A stretch of 61,268 nt of DNA, from IMG/VR virus record IMGVR_UViG_3300036791_000423, positions 1 through 61,268 of that record; one strand, 5' to 3'. The notes under the pieces were generated by a model, which saw only the letters and a program-made list of their open reading frames with translations, searched no databases and was not told the origin of the DNA. Below are positions 7,121 to 14,457 of the stretch, one piece after another. The DNA is from a virus. The position numbers and the translations under genes are program-made. How positions within the stretch are numbered: the stretch's first letter is position 1; each line of letters starts with the position of its first letter.

Positions 7121-7218
7121 CGCCGGAACAGCGATACGAAATCTTAGACAAGCTTGTAGCCATGATCTTCATGGGCGTGCTTGTCTTTGTCGTCGTGATC
7201 ATCTGGTCACATTACTAA
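7117..7218 (+). CDS. Small single-pass membrane protein
   Basis: 33 residues. A short charged N-terminus (MTPEQRYEILDKL) is followed by a membrane helix (VAMIFMGVLVFVVVIIW) and SHY. ATGA overlap with the previous gene supports translation. Unknown role. Confidence 0.55.
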   Translation: MTPEQRYEILDKLVAMIFMGVLVFVVVIIWSHY

Positions 7219-7240
7219 ACAAACCAAAAGGAACCCAACC

Positions 7241-7507
7241 GTGAATAAGGAACGACGTAAACAACTGGCAAAAGCGCTTGAGCTGTTGCTGGAAGTCAGT
7301 CCCAAGCTTGACGAAGCCAAAGGTATCATCGAACAGGCTGGCACCGACGAACGCGAGTATGTGGACGCTATGTCCGACAATCTAAAGGCGGGCGACAAAG
7401 GCCAGCAGGCCGAACTCGCGGCGGATAATCTCGATGAGGTCAAGCGGTCACTTGATGACCTCGACATTGACGATTTGATCGCCAAGGTTGAGGAGGCGCA
7501 GACATGA
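7241..7507 (+). CDS. Acidic helical protein, GTG start
   Basis: 88 residues, starting at GTG (7241) after AAGGAACCCAACC. Charged heptad-like helices (KQLAKALELLLEVSPKLDEA; DLDIDDLIAKVEEAQT) suggest a coiled-coil dimer. Its stop overlaps the next gene as ATGA. Confidence 0.65.
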   Translation: MNKERRKQLAKALELLLEVSPKLDEAKGIIEQAGTDEREYVDAMSDNLKAGDKGQQAELAADNLDEVKRSLDDLDIDDLIAKVEEAQT

Positions 7508-7674
7508 TTGCTTACAAATCAAATCTGCGGATTGTCTTTGCCGCTACCAACCAAAGCGACATGATCCAGGAACAGATTGCTAGGCTAAATCGTAATCTTG
7601 CCCGTCTTGAACAGATGGACAAGCTGATGATGGAAACCAAGCGTATGTTCCAATCATTGGAACGCGATCAGTAA
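7504..7674 (+). CDS. Small coiled-coil protein
   Basis: 56 residues, ATGA-coupled. Strongly helical with Met/Leu heptads (IQEQIARLNRNLARLEQMDK). Perhaps a partner of the preceding coiled-coil protein; inference. Confidence 0.6.
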   Translation: MIAYKSNLRIVFAATNQSDMIQEQIARLNRNLARLEQMDKLMMETKRMFQSLERDQ

Positions 7675-7682
7675 ACAATAAT

Positions 7683-7711
7683 ATGGGGACCGGGTTTCGC
7701 TCGGTTCCCAT
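7683..7711 (+). promoter_or_regulatory. Strong intergenic hairpin
   Basis: 12-bp stem ATGGGGACCGGG / CTCGGTTCCCAT (two G-U pairs), loop TTTCG, 20 nt before the ATG at 7731 with AAGGAACC between. No U-tract follows, so it is more like a leader or stabiliser hairpin than a terminator. Confidence 0.6.
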
Positions 7712-7730
7712 CTACCCATAAGGAACCAAC

Positions 7731-8027
7731 ATGCCAAAGCCAATCGACTTGATACCCGGATTTGCACCGCAGCGTCGCGAATCCAAGACCGAAGACGGGT
7801 GGGCCATCTACGTGACGCCACCAGCAGTCATCGGCCCAATGCCTACAGTCATTGTCTATCTGACCAATGATCAATACCAGCGCTACCATCTATGGCGTAA
7901 CAGCGGTGGCTTGATACAGGACCGGCTCCCGGACCTAACGCCAGATCAGCGCGAGCAATTGATGAGTGGGTTGCTAAACGATGACTTTCATCGATTTACA
8001 AAGGATGATGACGATGAAGCTTCGTAA
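7731..8027 (+). CDS. Hypothetical protein
   Basis: 98 residues with an AAGGAACCAAC site. N-terminal beta-rich part (GFAPQRRESKTEDGWAIYV), helical end with an acidic tail (TKDDDDEAS). No family recognised. Overlaps the next gene by 14 nt. Confidence 0.65.
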   Translation: MPKPIDLIPGFAPQRRESKTEDGWAIYVTPPAVIGPMPTVIVYLTNDQYQRYHLWRNSGGLIQDRLPDLTPDQREQLMSGLLNDDFHRFTKDDDDEAS

Positions 8028-8478
8028 ATTCGTCGAAGAGGTCGCTGACAAGATCGACATTGTCTTTAATCACTCGTTAGAGATCGTACCGATGTGGCAT
8101 ATCATCGCTGGTGATGGCGAGGAACTGATCTTGCCATCAATAGCACCTGACAAGGATATGGCGTGCTTGTTTGCGCAGGCCTTTATGGCAGTCACCGAAG
8201 CCAAGCGTTATGTTTTCATCGATGAGGGATGGATGGCGTTTGTAAAAGACGAATCAAAAATCCCGATCAGCGGCGGAGTAAAAGAAATACCTGGCCGCAA
8301 GGAAATCGTAATGTTTATGGCCGAGGATATCGACGAAGGCACGATCATGGCCCACCGCGAGATCATCAGGCCAGAAGGCAAGCGTCCATATCTAGGCCCG
8401 ATCAAGATCAGTGACAGCGGCGGTGTCAGCGAAGGCCGTTTCTGCGGTCTACTACCCGTCAAAAAACTGCATTCATAA
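8014..8478 (+). CDS. Hypothetical protein
   Basis: 154 residues from the ATG at 8014, chosen because AAAGGA lies 8 nt upstream. Earlier in-frame ATGs at 8005 and 8008 are possible. Mixed alpha/beta (EEVADKIDIVFNHSLEIVPM; EIVMFMAEDIDEGTIMAHRE; LGPIKISDSGG). No known domain. Confidence 0.65.
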   Translation: MKLRKFVEEVADKIDIVFNHSLEIVPMWHIIAGDGEELILPSIAPDKDMACLFAQAFMAVTEAKRYVFIDEGWMAFVKDESKIPISGGVKEIPGRKEIVMFMAEDIDEGTIMAHREIIRPEGKRPYLGPIKISDSGGVSEGRFCGLLPVKKLHS

Positions 8479-8533
8479 AAACACTACGCTCGATCCAACG
8501 ACGACCAAAAACCATATGAAACAGGAGAAGTAA

Positions 8534-8890
8534 ATGTTTAGAATAGAAGCGTTCTGTGACGATAAGAATTTGCCGCGCGTGCTGCATGCTTTGACCGGCT
8601 TGCTACTTGGCACGCCAAAGATTCAGCCAGTGGCCAATGCCCAAGCCAGCAATGGCGTGATCAAGGCCAAAGTAAACGGTGATCTTGCTGCGCTGTTTGA
8701 AGCCCATGTCAAGCGGCACCGGCTGGCGACGGTTACGCCAAAGCAGCTAAAGGAATTTGCCGTCGAGCATGGCTATTCCGAAAAGTCCTATAGTAACATT
8801 TTGACAAGGATGATTGAGGCCAAGCACCTGCGTAAGAAGCAGGGGACTAAAGGCCAAAATACTCTTTATGTAGTGACGGGAGCTAAGTGA
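8534..8890 (+). CDS. Probable winged-helix protein
   Basis: 118 residues. The C-terminal half looks like a winged helix (VTPKQLKEFAVEHGYSEKSY, then LTRMIEAKHLRKKQG and TLYVVT). The N-terminal third is different (LPRVLHALTGLLLG). ACAGGAGAAG ribosome site. Likely a DNA-binding protein. Confidence 0.7.
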   Translation: MFRIEAFCDDKNLPRVLHALTGLLLGTPKIQPVANAQASNGVIKAKVNGDLAALFEAHVKRHRLATVTPKQLKEFAVEHGYSEKSYSNILTRMIEAKHLRKKQGTKGQNTLYVVTGAK

Positions 8891-9180
8891 TGGCTGCAAA
8901 AACCAAACGTGCACCGCGTGTCTATGGATCATATCTGTTCAAGGACAAGGAACCAGTGATCGACGAAACCCGGACACTGTTTGAAGATGTCTTTGGCGAA
9001 AGGATAAACAACAAGATGTTTTCCAAGATCGAAGAAGATGGTGGACCTACCACCAGTTGCATGCGTGCTTGGTTTTTTGGCGATACCAAACGACCAAAAA
9101 ACGAAACGATCGAAGCCGCTGGCCGCGCAATCGGCTACCGGCGCAAATGGGTAAAGATGACGACTACAGCCAGAAAGTAA
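8890..9180 (+). CDS. Hypothetical protein, possible HTH
   Basis: 96 residues. ATG at 8890 overlaps the previous stop by one base (TGATG); a GTG at 8887 also exists. Arg/Lys-rich, with CMRAWFFGDTKRPKNETIEA resembling the turn of a Cro-type HTH and a charged end. DNA binding is a reasonable but unproven guess. Confidence 0.6.
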   Translation: MAAKTKRAPRVYGSYLFKDKEPVIDETRTLFEDVFGERINNKMFSKIEEDGGPTTSCMRAWFFGDTKRPKNETIEAAGRAIGYRRKWVKMTTTARK

Positions 9181-9223
9181 ACTTTATTGGCAGGGGTGTC
9201 ACGTACCATAAGGAATGGAAACG

Positions 9224-9490
9224 ATGTCCACCATAAGTTACTCTACCACGGAACTAGCAATACTTGCGCTGCTGAAAAAGAAAAAACGTTTGACAGCGCA
9301 AGAACTGACCAACCTTTACTATGGTAAAGATACTGCGCCGCTTTATGCGGAACAAACAATTCGCAGCGCCTTGTCTAGACTGCAAAAGAAGATCGATTAC
9401 AATCATGAGTCATTTACGATAACGCTGGAAAAAAAGACCGGCCAAAACATTGTGTTTGTTTTCGGCCAAAAAGCTCGTATAAGGGCTTGA
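9224..9490 (+). CDS. Winged-helix DNA-binding protein
   Basis: 88 residues. TTELAILALLKKKKRLTAQE, then YAEQTIRSALSRLQKKI, then a two-strand wing (ESFTITLEKKTG, NIVFVFG) is the layout of a winged-helix domain of transcriptional-regulator type. Start at 9224 (not 9215), because AAGGAATGGA precedes it. Third likely regulator in a row. Confidence 0.7.
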   Translation: MSTISYSTTELAILALLKKKKRLTAQELTNLYYGKDTAPLYAEQTIRSALSRLQKKIDYNHESFTITLEKKTGQNIVFVFGQKARIRA

Positions 9491-9632
9491 AAACATTACC
9501 GAATAAAAATTGTTACGACATCCTCGACTTTACAACCACAGGATGCTATATCTATTTTTGTCGATGGCAAAGACGCCTCCGGCAAAAGTAATCGGACCGC
9601 AAAGCAAAACCCTCCAAAAAACAGGAGCCGCC

Positions 9633-9998
9633 ATGCGCGACGATACAGACACGGTCACTGATCAGGCATCGCCAGTTGAACCCGTGCAACCCACAGATGC
9701 CACAAAAAGGAAATCTAAAATGGCTACCACTGCAAAAAAGGCTAAATCCGCTCCCAAGGCCCGTAAGGCCGTCAAGGCCAAATCGACGGCTCGTCGCGTG
9801 ATCAAGAAGGGCGCGGCCAAGAAGGGTGTTGCGACCGGCATCAATGCCAAGGGACACCGCGAAGGTTCAATCAAGTCGAAGGCCCATGATATCTTCGACA
9901 AGGTCGGTGACAATGACAAGGCTCGGGCGCAGGTGCTCAAGCTTGGTGTCAAGGAGACCACGGTCTCGTCTTGGTTTTCGACCTTCCGTAACGTCTAA
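9633..9998 (+). CDS. Histone-like basic protein with HTH-like end
   Basis: 121 residues from the ATG at 9633 (ACAGGAG 7 nt upstream). A second good start at 9720 (AAAAGGAAATCTAAA) would give a 92-residue form without the acidic N-terminus. Middle: Lys/Ala-rich H1-like tract (AKKAKSAPKARKAVKAKST). End (residues about 70-121): EGSIKSKAHDIF and ETTVSSWFSTFRNV, the same module found at the start of the gene at 2398. Likely a DNA-compacting or silencing protein. Confidence 0.75.
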   Translation: MRDDTDTVTDQASPVEPVQPTDATKRKSKMATTAKKAKSAPKARKAVKAKSTARRVIKKGAAKKGVATGINAKGHREGSIKSKAHDIFDKVGDNDKARAQVLKLGVKETTVSSWFSTFRNV

Positions 9999-10013
9999 AA
10001 TCCGCAAACGCGA

Positions 10014-10052
10014 CCCTATGCCCGGCACCTGCAAAGGTTACCGGGCATAGGG
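10014..10052 (+). promoter_or_regulatory. Leader hairpin, class C copy 1
   Basis: Perfect 12-bp stem CCCTATGCCCGG (10014-10025) / CCGGGCATAGGG (10041-10052). Inside it is ACCT-GCAA-AGGT, a short stem with a GNRA tetraloop. The sequence CCCGGCACCTGCAAAGG recurs at 22463 before another gene. It lies between the stop at 9998 and the gene at 10087. Confidence 0.65.
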
Positions 10053-10086
10053 CATTAGGACAATCACACTCCAAAAAGGAACCATC

Positions 10087-10488
10087 ATGACTTTTGAACA
10101 AGAGGCCAGTGTGCTGGCCAATCTCGACACTATCCTTAGCGCCCCAACGCCTCCGCCGCTTCCGCTTCCTCGCCGTCGCTGGAAGCGCAAGCTCATGGCC
10201 ATCACCGCGCTCGCGGCGATCGGTTTCGGATATTATGTCTATAGCGGGGTAACCCATGTGGACACCATGGCCGAAAAAGGCTTGCGGCTTTGGGACCGCA
10301 CCGAGCTCCTGATCCAAGCTGATCCGTATCACCGTTCACCGGCCTCTTGTGATCTGGCTCGTGACGCCGCGACCAAGCTTCGGGCCTTGCAGGCTGGTGA
10401 CAAATTAGACATGTTGTCCGAGCGGATTGTGGCGCTCAATGACCTCGGCACAAACGCCAAACTCTGCGTAAGGGAGTTATCTAGATGA
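10087..10488 (+). CDS. Single-pass membrane protein
   Basis: 133 residues. A Pro-rich N-terminus (SAPTPPPLPLPRRRWKRK) and positive charges precede one membrane helix (LMAITALAAIGFGYYVYSGV, about residues 37-56). The rest is a helical domain with three cysteines, presumably periplasmic (N-in by the positive-inside rule). Good AAAAGGAACC site. Function unknown; superinfection or lysis-timing roles are possible. Confidence 0.7.
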   Translation: MTFEQEASVLANLDTILSAPTPPPLPLPRRRWKRKLMAITALAAIGFGYYVYSGVTHVDTMAEKGLRLWDRTELLIQADPYHRSPASCDLARDAATKLRALQAGDKLDMLSERIVALNDLGTNAKLCVRELSR

Positions 10489-10892
10489 AGCGTGTCTGCT
10501 TTGTCAGTTGTGGAAAAAACAAGGCCTCTGAAAAGAGGCCTTGTTCTTTTTTATATACGGGTGATTTGTTCCAAAAGTCGTTTCGGCTGGCCAAGGTCAG
10601 CTATGACGCCGTGGCGATTTTATCGGCAAAGCACGGCATGTTACAGCCCGATGACGTGATTGCACCCTATGACCTTACGCTTAAGACCATGGCCAAGCGC
10701 GAGCGTGCCTTATGGGCGCGCAAGGTCTCGGCGCAAATCATTGCGCGCTATCCACCCGAGGCTTGGCAATATGTTTACTTTGCCGGTGCCGATTATACGC
10801 AAGGCTTGCCGACGGGCGAGCACCCAATGGGTAAACTATCGTTCGGCCGTCGCTTGCAATGGCTGAACCAAAAATTACGGACGCTGGATTAG
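10485..10892 (+). CDS. DUF6884 family protein
   Basis: 135 residues. It follows the DUF6884 pattern from end to end: VCFVSCGKNK, then LYTGDLFQKS, AILSAKHGMLQPDDVIAPYD, and RERALWARKV. Members occur in phages and mobile elements and I recall them near 7-deazaguanine genes, as here; the biochemical role is not established. It overlaps the previous stop by 4 nt. A perfect terminator-like hairpin lies inside codons 12-21, without disturbing the family alignment. A separate terminator follows the gene. Confidence 0.75.
   Translation: MKRVCFVSCGKNKASEKRPCSFLYTGDLFQKSFRLAKVSYDAVAILSAKHGMLQPDDVIAPYDLTLKTMAKRERALWARKVSAQIIARYPPEAWQYVYFAGADYTQGLPTGEHPMGKLSFGRRLQWLNQKLRTLD
10518..10552 (+). terminator. 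Terminator-like hairpin inside coding sequence
   Basis: 12-bp perfect stem AACAAGGCCTCT / AGAGGCCTTGTT with a GAAA tetraloop, followed by CTTTTTT. It lies about 30 nt after the stop of the membrane-protein gene but within the 5' coding region of the DUF6884 gene. By rule it should terminate transcription; with a ribosome translating over it, it may be prevented from folding. Confidence 0.75.
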
Positions 10893-10919
10893 CCAGCGGC
10901 TTAGCTGATCGATCCAAAG

Positions 10920-10946
10920 GCCTGCCATGGTGGCAGGCTTTTTCAT
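10920..10946 (+). terminator. Intrinsic terminator
   Basis: GCCTGCCA-TGG-TGGCAGGC stem followed by TTTTTCATTTT, 28 nt after the DUF6884 stop and just before the ribosome site of the gene at 10963. It separates the DUF6884 gene from the deazaguanine operon. Confidence 0.75.
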
Positions 10947-10962
10947 TTTGGGAGGTGACAAA

Positions 10963-11121
10963 ATGTCGAACAATGATTTCATTTGCGAAGATTGCAAATA
11001 CCATGTCTACGGTTTCGGATTCAAGAGAGACGCAAAGCTTTGCGTCAATTGTCAATGGCTCAAAGATCATCCAGACGCATCAGAAGAAATCAAGGCAATC
11101 ATAAGAGGAGAACGCAAATGA
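10963..11121 (+). CDS. Small zinc-ribbon protein
   Basis: 52 residues with CEDC and CVNC pairs spaced about 18 residues apart, a four-cysteine zinc ribbon. GGGAGGTGAC site 7 nt before the ATG. First gene after a terminator and ATGA-coupled to QueC, so it heads the deazaguanine operon. It might assist DNA recognition, but that is inference. Confidence 0.7.
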   Translation: MSNNDFICEDCKYHVYGFGFKRDAKLCVNCQWLKDHPDASEEIKAIIRGERK

Positions 11122-11885
11122 CTTCAGCGCTAGTGATTCTGTCCGGTGGCCAAGACTCAACGACATGCCTTTACTGGGCCAAGCAATATTACGACAAAGT
11201 GCATGCGATCACCTTTGACTATGGCCAGCGGCACCGGCGCGAGCTTGAAGCCGCGTTTCTGATTGGCCATATGGCCAAGACTGATTCGCATGAGATTTTA
11301 CCAATAGGATCGATACTGGCAGGCAAATCACCGCTGACCGATCATTCGCAGCCACTTGAGACCTATTCCGATTACGCGTCTATGGACAAGATCATCGGTA
11401 ATCGTGTCGAGCTGACATTTGTACCAATGCGCAACGCATTGTTTCTGACACTGGCAGCCAATCGCGCTGCGGTGCTTGACATCCAAAACATCATCACAGG
11501 CGTATGCCAGCAGGACAATGCCAACTACCCTGACTGTAGATTAAGTTTTATCCGCAGCATGCAACAAACGATCAACGAGGCGCTTGGCTTGGATTACACC
11601 ATGCGTATCATCACGCCATTGATGACCTTGTCCAAGGCTGACAGTATCCGCATGGCGATGGAACTACCCGGTTGTATGGATGCCTTGGCCTATAGCCATA
11701 CTGCTTACGACAATGCGTATCCGCCCAATGGCAGGGACCATGCTTCAACACTGCGCGCCCAAGGCTTTTTGGAAGCCGGTATCCCCGATCCGCTGATAGT
11801 CCGCGCAGTGTTTGAAAACCTGATGGACCTTCCGGCAGGGACAAATTATGATGGCTTGCGCACCATCGCAGTCAAAGGGGAATAA
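11118..11885 (+). CDS. queC: QueC-like 7-cyano-7-deazaguanine synthase, zinc site lost
   Basis: 255 residues, normal length for QueC, which uses ATP and ammonia to convert 7-carboxy-7-deazaguanine (CDG) first to the amide ADG and then to the nitrile preQ0. The PP-loop is intact (SGGQDS, residues 9-14), as are DYGQRH and PMRNALFLTLA. The C-terminal zinc motif, usually Cys ... CGxCxxC, here reads A196 ... NGRDHAS (N204, D207, S210). All four cysteines are missing while LRAQGF and GIPDP around it are conserved. The enzyme may be altered or may stop at ADG. ATGA overlap with the preceding ribbon gene fixes the start. Confidence 0.85.
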   Translation: MTSALVILSGGQDSTTCLYWAKQYYDKVHAITFDYGQRHRRELEAAFLIGHMAKTDSHEILPIGSILAGKSPLTDHSQPLETYSDYASMDKIIGNRVELTFVPMRNALFLTLAANRAAVLDIQNIITGVCQQDNANYPDCRLSFIRSMQQTINEALGLDYTMRIITPLMTLSKADSIRMAMELPGCMDALAYSHTAYDNAYPPNGRDHASTLRAQGFLEAGIPDPLIVRAVFENLMDLPAGTNYDGLRTIAVKGE

Positions 11886-11888
11886 CCC

Positions 11889-12248
11889 ATGATCCAGATC
11901 ACCCGCCGCTATCACTTTGAAGCCGCGCATTTCCTGCCCAAGGTCCCTGAAGGCCATAAGTGCAAACGCATGCATGGCCACAATTATGAGATCGAAGTCA
12001 CCGTCGCCAAGCCGCTAGGTAAAGACGGCTTCCTGATGGATTTCGCGGACCTCGACAAGCTGGTACAGCCAATCATTGACAAGATTGATCACCGCACGCT
12101 CAATGACATCAAAGGTCTTGAAAATCCAACGGCTGAACTGATCGGTCAGTGGTTTATGGACAAGCTGGCCAAGCATGATGTGCATGGTATAAGAGTGTAT
12201 GAGACAAAAGATTGTTGGAGCACAATCTGGAGGCCAGCCGATGAATGA
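11889..12248 (+). CDS. queD: QueD, 6-carboxytetrahydropterin synthase
   Basis: 119 residues, full length. Converts dihydroneopterin triphosphate to 6-carboxy-5,6,7,8-tetrahydropterin, step two of 7-deazaguanine synthesis. Zinc histidines and catalytic cysteine are present: HFEAAHFLPKVPEGHKCKRM followed by HGHNY. The downstream DFADLDKL, IDHRTLNDI and GLENPTAE blocks match E. coli QueD closely. Starts 3 nt after the queC stop and overlaps folE by 8 nt. Confidence 0.9.
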   Translation: MIQITRRYHFEAAHFLPKVPEGHKCKRMHGHNYEIEVTVAKPLGKDGFLMDFADLDKLVQPIIDKIDHRTLNDIKGLENPTAELIGQWFMDKLAKHDVHGIRVYETKDCWSTIWRPADE

Positions 12249-12831
12249 ACTGGATGATGAGCGAAATCAATTCGCTATCAAAACACTGCTAAAATTTATC
12301 GGCGAAGACCCAAACCGCGAAGGCTTGCGGGATACGCCTGCTCGCGTCATGCGTGCTTGGCGCGAATGGGCCACCGGCTATACTCAAGACCCGGCAACCA
12401 TCCTTGCGCGGACCTTTGAAGATGGCGCGCAAGACTTCAACGAAATGGTGATCGTGCATAACGCACCGGTCATCAGCAAATGCGAACACCATTTGGCTGA
12501 CATCATAGGCCATGCCCATATCGGCTATATCCCAAAAGGCAAGATCGTAGGCATTTCAAAGCTGGTGCGGCTGGTGGATTGCTTTGCCCGTCGATTACAG
12601 GTCCAAGAACGGCTTACGACGCAGATTGCCGACGCGATTATGCAGCACCTCGAGCCGATTGGAGTGGGCGTGCTGGTACGAGCATCGCATGCCTGCATGT
12701 CAACGCGTGGTGTCAACATCCAGCGCTCGGTGACGACCACATCGGCCATGCGCGGTGCGCTGATGGACAAGCCGGAAGCGAGAAAAGAATTTCTGGACCT
12801 ATGTGCAATGGCGGAAAAAGAAGTTCAGTAG
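12241..12831 (+). CDS. folE: GTP cyclohydrolase I
   Basis: 196 residues. Opens the guanine ring of GTP to give dihydroneopterin triphosphate, the entry step for 7-deazaguanine. Key parts are visible: NREGLRDTPARV, the zinc/catalytic CEHH, PKGKIVGISKLVRLV, RRLQVQERLT, and the second zinc cysteine in CMSTRGV with SVTTTSAMRG. The start at 12241 follows GGAGGCCAGCCG and overlaps queD. A phage copy presumably boosts flux beyond the host folate enzyme. Confidence 0.92.
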   Translation: MNELDDERNQFAIKTLLKFIGEDPNREGLRDTPARVMRAWREWATGYTQDPATILARTFEDGAQDFNEMVIVHNAPVISKCEHHLADIIGHAHIGYIPKGKIVGISKLVRLVDCFARRLQVQERLTTQIADAIMQHLEPIGVGVLVRASHACMSTRGVNIQRSVTTTSAMRGALMDKPEARKEFLDLCAMAEKEVQ

Positions 12832-12843
12832 GGGAGTGATCAT

Positions 12844-13836
12844 ATGCGTATCTATCTGGCAGGCTGGTGGCATGTCGGCAACGCCATCGGAACCAACATC
12901 CATCAGTATAATCTGCATACCGTGCGGTATCCGTTTCATCTCGAGTCGTTCCATTACATGGACCGGCAAATCATTCAGCAGGCCCGCATGGCACAGACCA
13001 AGATGTTCTTGGACAGTGGCGCATTCAGCGCCATGACACAAGGCGTAAAGATCAACATCAAGGCTTATGCCAAGTTCATCCAAGGCAATCAGGACATCGT
13101 CGATTTCGCTTCCAATCTTGACGATACCACCAAGACCGAACAGGTAAGTTACGACAATCAAAAGTATCTGGAAGGTGCAGGCTGCCAAGTCAAGCCGGTG
13201 TTCCATTGTCGCGAAGACGAGAAATGGCTGCGCCGCTATATCGACGAAGGTTACGACTACATCCTGTTGGGCGGCATGGTCCCAGAAACCACCAAATGGC
13301 TAATCGGCTGGCTTGATCACCTTTGGCATCACTACTTTACTAAATCAGATGGTACCGCACGGTTCAAGGTTCATGGTTTTGGCTTGACCAGTCTACCGCT
13401 GATGTATCGCTATCCATGGTATAGCGTCGATTCGTCATCATGGGCACAGACCGCCAAGTTCGGCGGTGTCCTGCTTGACATCATGCAGCCTGATGGCAGC
13501 TATAAGGATTACAACATCGAGTTTTCCGACAACACCGCCAGCCGTTATAATCTGCACGGCTGGCACTATTGGAGTTTAAGCAAAGATGAGCAGCGGACAA
13601 TTGAAAACCGCTTGGCCGAGATGGAGGAAGCACGCCATAAAAATCCTGAAATCGAAGACCGCTTGGCGGTGATGATGAAATGCAAACAAGGCTTCTACCC
13701 CGAAGCTTTGGCCAAATCTTACGGCTGGCGCATGTATGCCAATCTGGAATATTTCCGCCGTGCCATGGAACGCCGCGTCACAACGTTTCGTCGTAAGCAG
13801 GATACTCTGTGGGACCACTTTGGGAGGACCGGATGA
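12844..13836 (+). CDS. dpdA: DpdA-like DNA 7-deazaguanine transglycosylase
   Basis: 330 residues of the TGT-like fold. DpdA-type enzymes swap guanine in DNA for a 7-deazaguanine base. Signature blocks: FLDSGAFSA (D57, a candidate catalytic or base-binding aspartate), SNLDDT, VFHCRED, YILLGGMVPE, FKVHGFGLTSLPLM and YSVDSSSW (D196). This matches the phage group of DpdA proteins rather than the bacterial tRNA TGT. The location right after queC-queD-folE says the pathway product goes into phage DNA, probably to block restriction. The C-terminal about 70 residues are helical and less typical. Confidence 0.88.
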   Translation: MRIYLAGWWHVGNAIGTNIHQYNLHTVRYPFHLESFHYMDRQIIQQARMAQTKMFLDSGAFSAMTQGVKINIKAYAKFIQGNQDIVDFASNLDDTTKTEQVSYDNQKYLEGAGCQVKPVFHCREDEKWLRRYIDEGYDYILLGGMVPETTKWLIGWLDHLWHHYFTKSDGTARFKVHGFGLTSLPLMYRYPWYSVDSSSWAQTAKFGGVLLDIMQPDGSYKDYNIEFSDNTASRYNLHGWHYWSLSKDEQRTIENRLAEMEEARHKNPEIEDRLAVMMKCKQGFYPEALAKSYGWRMYANLEYFRRAMERRVTTFRRKQDTLWDHFGRTG

Positions 13837-14009
13837 TGCCGGGAAGTGTAGGTCGAGCAAAGAAATCCGTCGAACAGATCATGGATCGCTTAGATGAGTT
13901 TCAAGGCAAGCACCAAGATGATATGGCCATGCTTGAACTATCAGCTATCATCAGAGAGCTTGCTTTTACACTCCAACATCTATTGGAAAGCGCGAGGGAG
14001 CCGCAATGA
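13833..14009 (+). CDS. Small hypothetical helical protein
   Basis: 58 residues from ATGATG at 13833, which overlaps the dpdA stop (ATGA), with GGGAGG upstream. Helical and amphipathic (KKSVEQIMDRLDEFQ; MLELSAIIRELAFTLQHLLE). Overlaps the next ORF by ATGA. Might serve dpdA, only by proximity. Confidence 0.6.
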   Translation: MMPGSVGRAKKSVEQIMDRLDEFQGKHQDDMAMLELSAIIRELAFTLQHLLESAREPQ

Positions 14010-14227
14010 AAGATGAAAAACAAATTGATGCTTCGATTGCACGCCAGTTATCGCGTTCAATGATGAAAAACGCCAAGCTGACTGCTCGGCTGCACGCGCT
14101 ACGGGCGGTTGTCGAAACCGTCAGAACGACTCTCCCGGATAATCTTGTTTGGGACAATCCTTTACGTGACCTTTGCACCAAGGCATTGGAAATCGATAAT
14201 ACGTTAGCCGAGAAGGAAGACCTATGA
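14006..14227 (+). CDS. Small hypothetical helical protein
   Basis: 73 residues, ATGA-coupled on both sides. Helical with a coiled-coil-like middle (NAKLTARLHALRAVVETVRT) and an acidic end. No family recognised. Confidence 0.6.
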   Translation: MKDEKQIDASIARQLSRSMMKNAKLTARLHALRAVVETVRTTLPDNLVWDNPLRDLCTKALEIDNTLAEKEDL

Positions 14228-14457
14228 TCAAGCAATGGATCGAAGATCGATGCGTGCGCTGGCTTGCATCGCGCGGCTATCACAGCATAAGAGTGGGCGT
14301 GCCATATCTGATCATGACCTATGCTACGGGTACTTTTCATGATGTTTACGATGGCACGGTTTATACGATCCACATGCCGAAAGGACATAAACGCGTGGCA
14401 TTGCTAAACACGGTGCTTGTGCCAGACAAGCCGCCACCGATGCCGAGGAAAAAATGA
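14224..14457 (+). CDS. Small hypothetical protein
   Basis: 77 residues, ATGA-coupled. Begins KQWIEDRCVRWLASRGYHSI, then beta strands, ending KPPPMPRKK. No family recognised. It leads directly into the clamp-like gene with a further ATGA-type overlap. Confidence 0.6.
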   Translation: MIKQWIEDRCVRWLASRGYHSIRVGVPYLIMTYATGTFHDVYDGTVYTIHMPKGHKRVALLNTVLVPDKPPPMPRKK

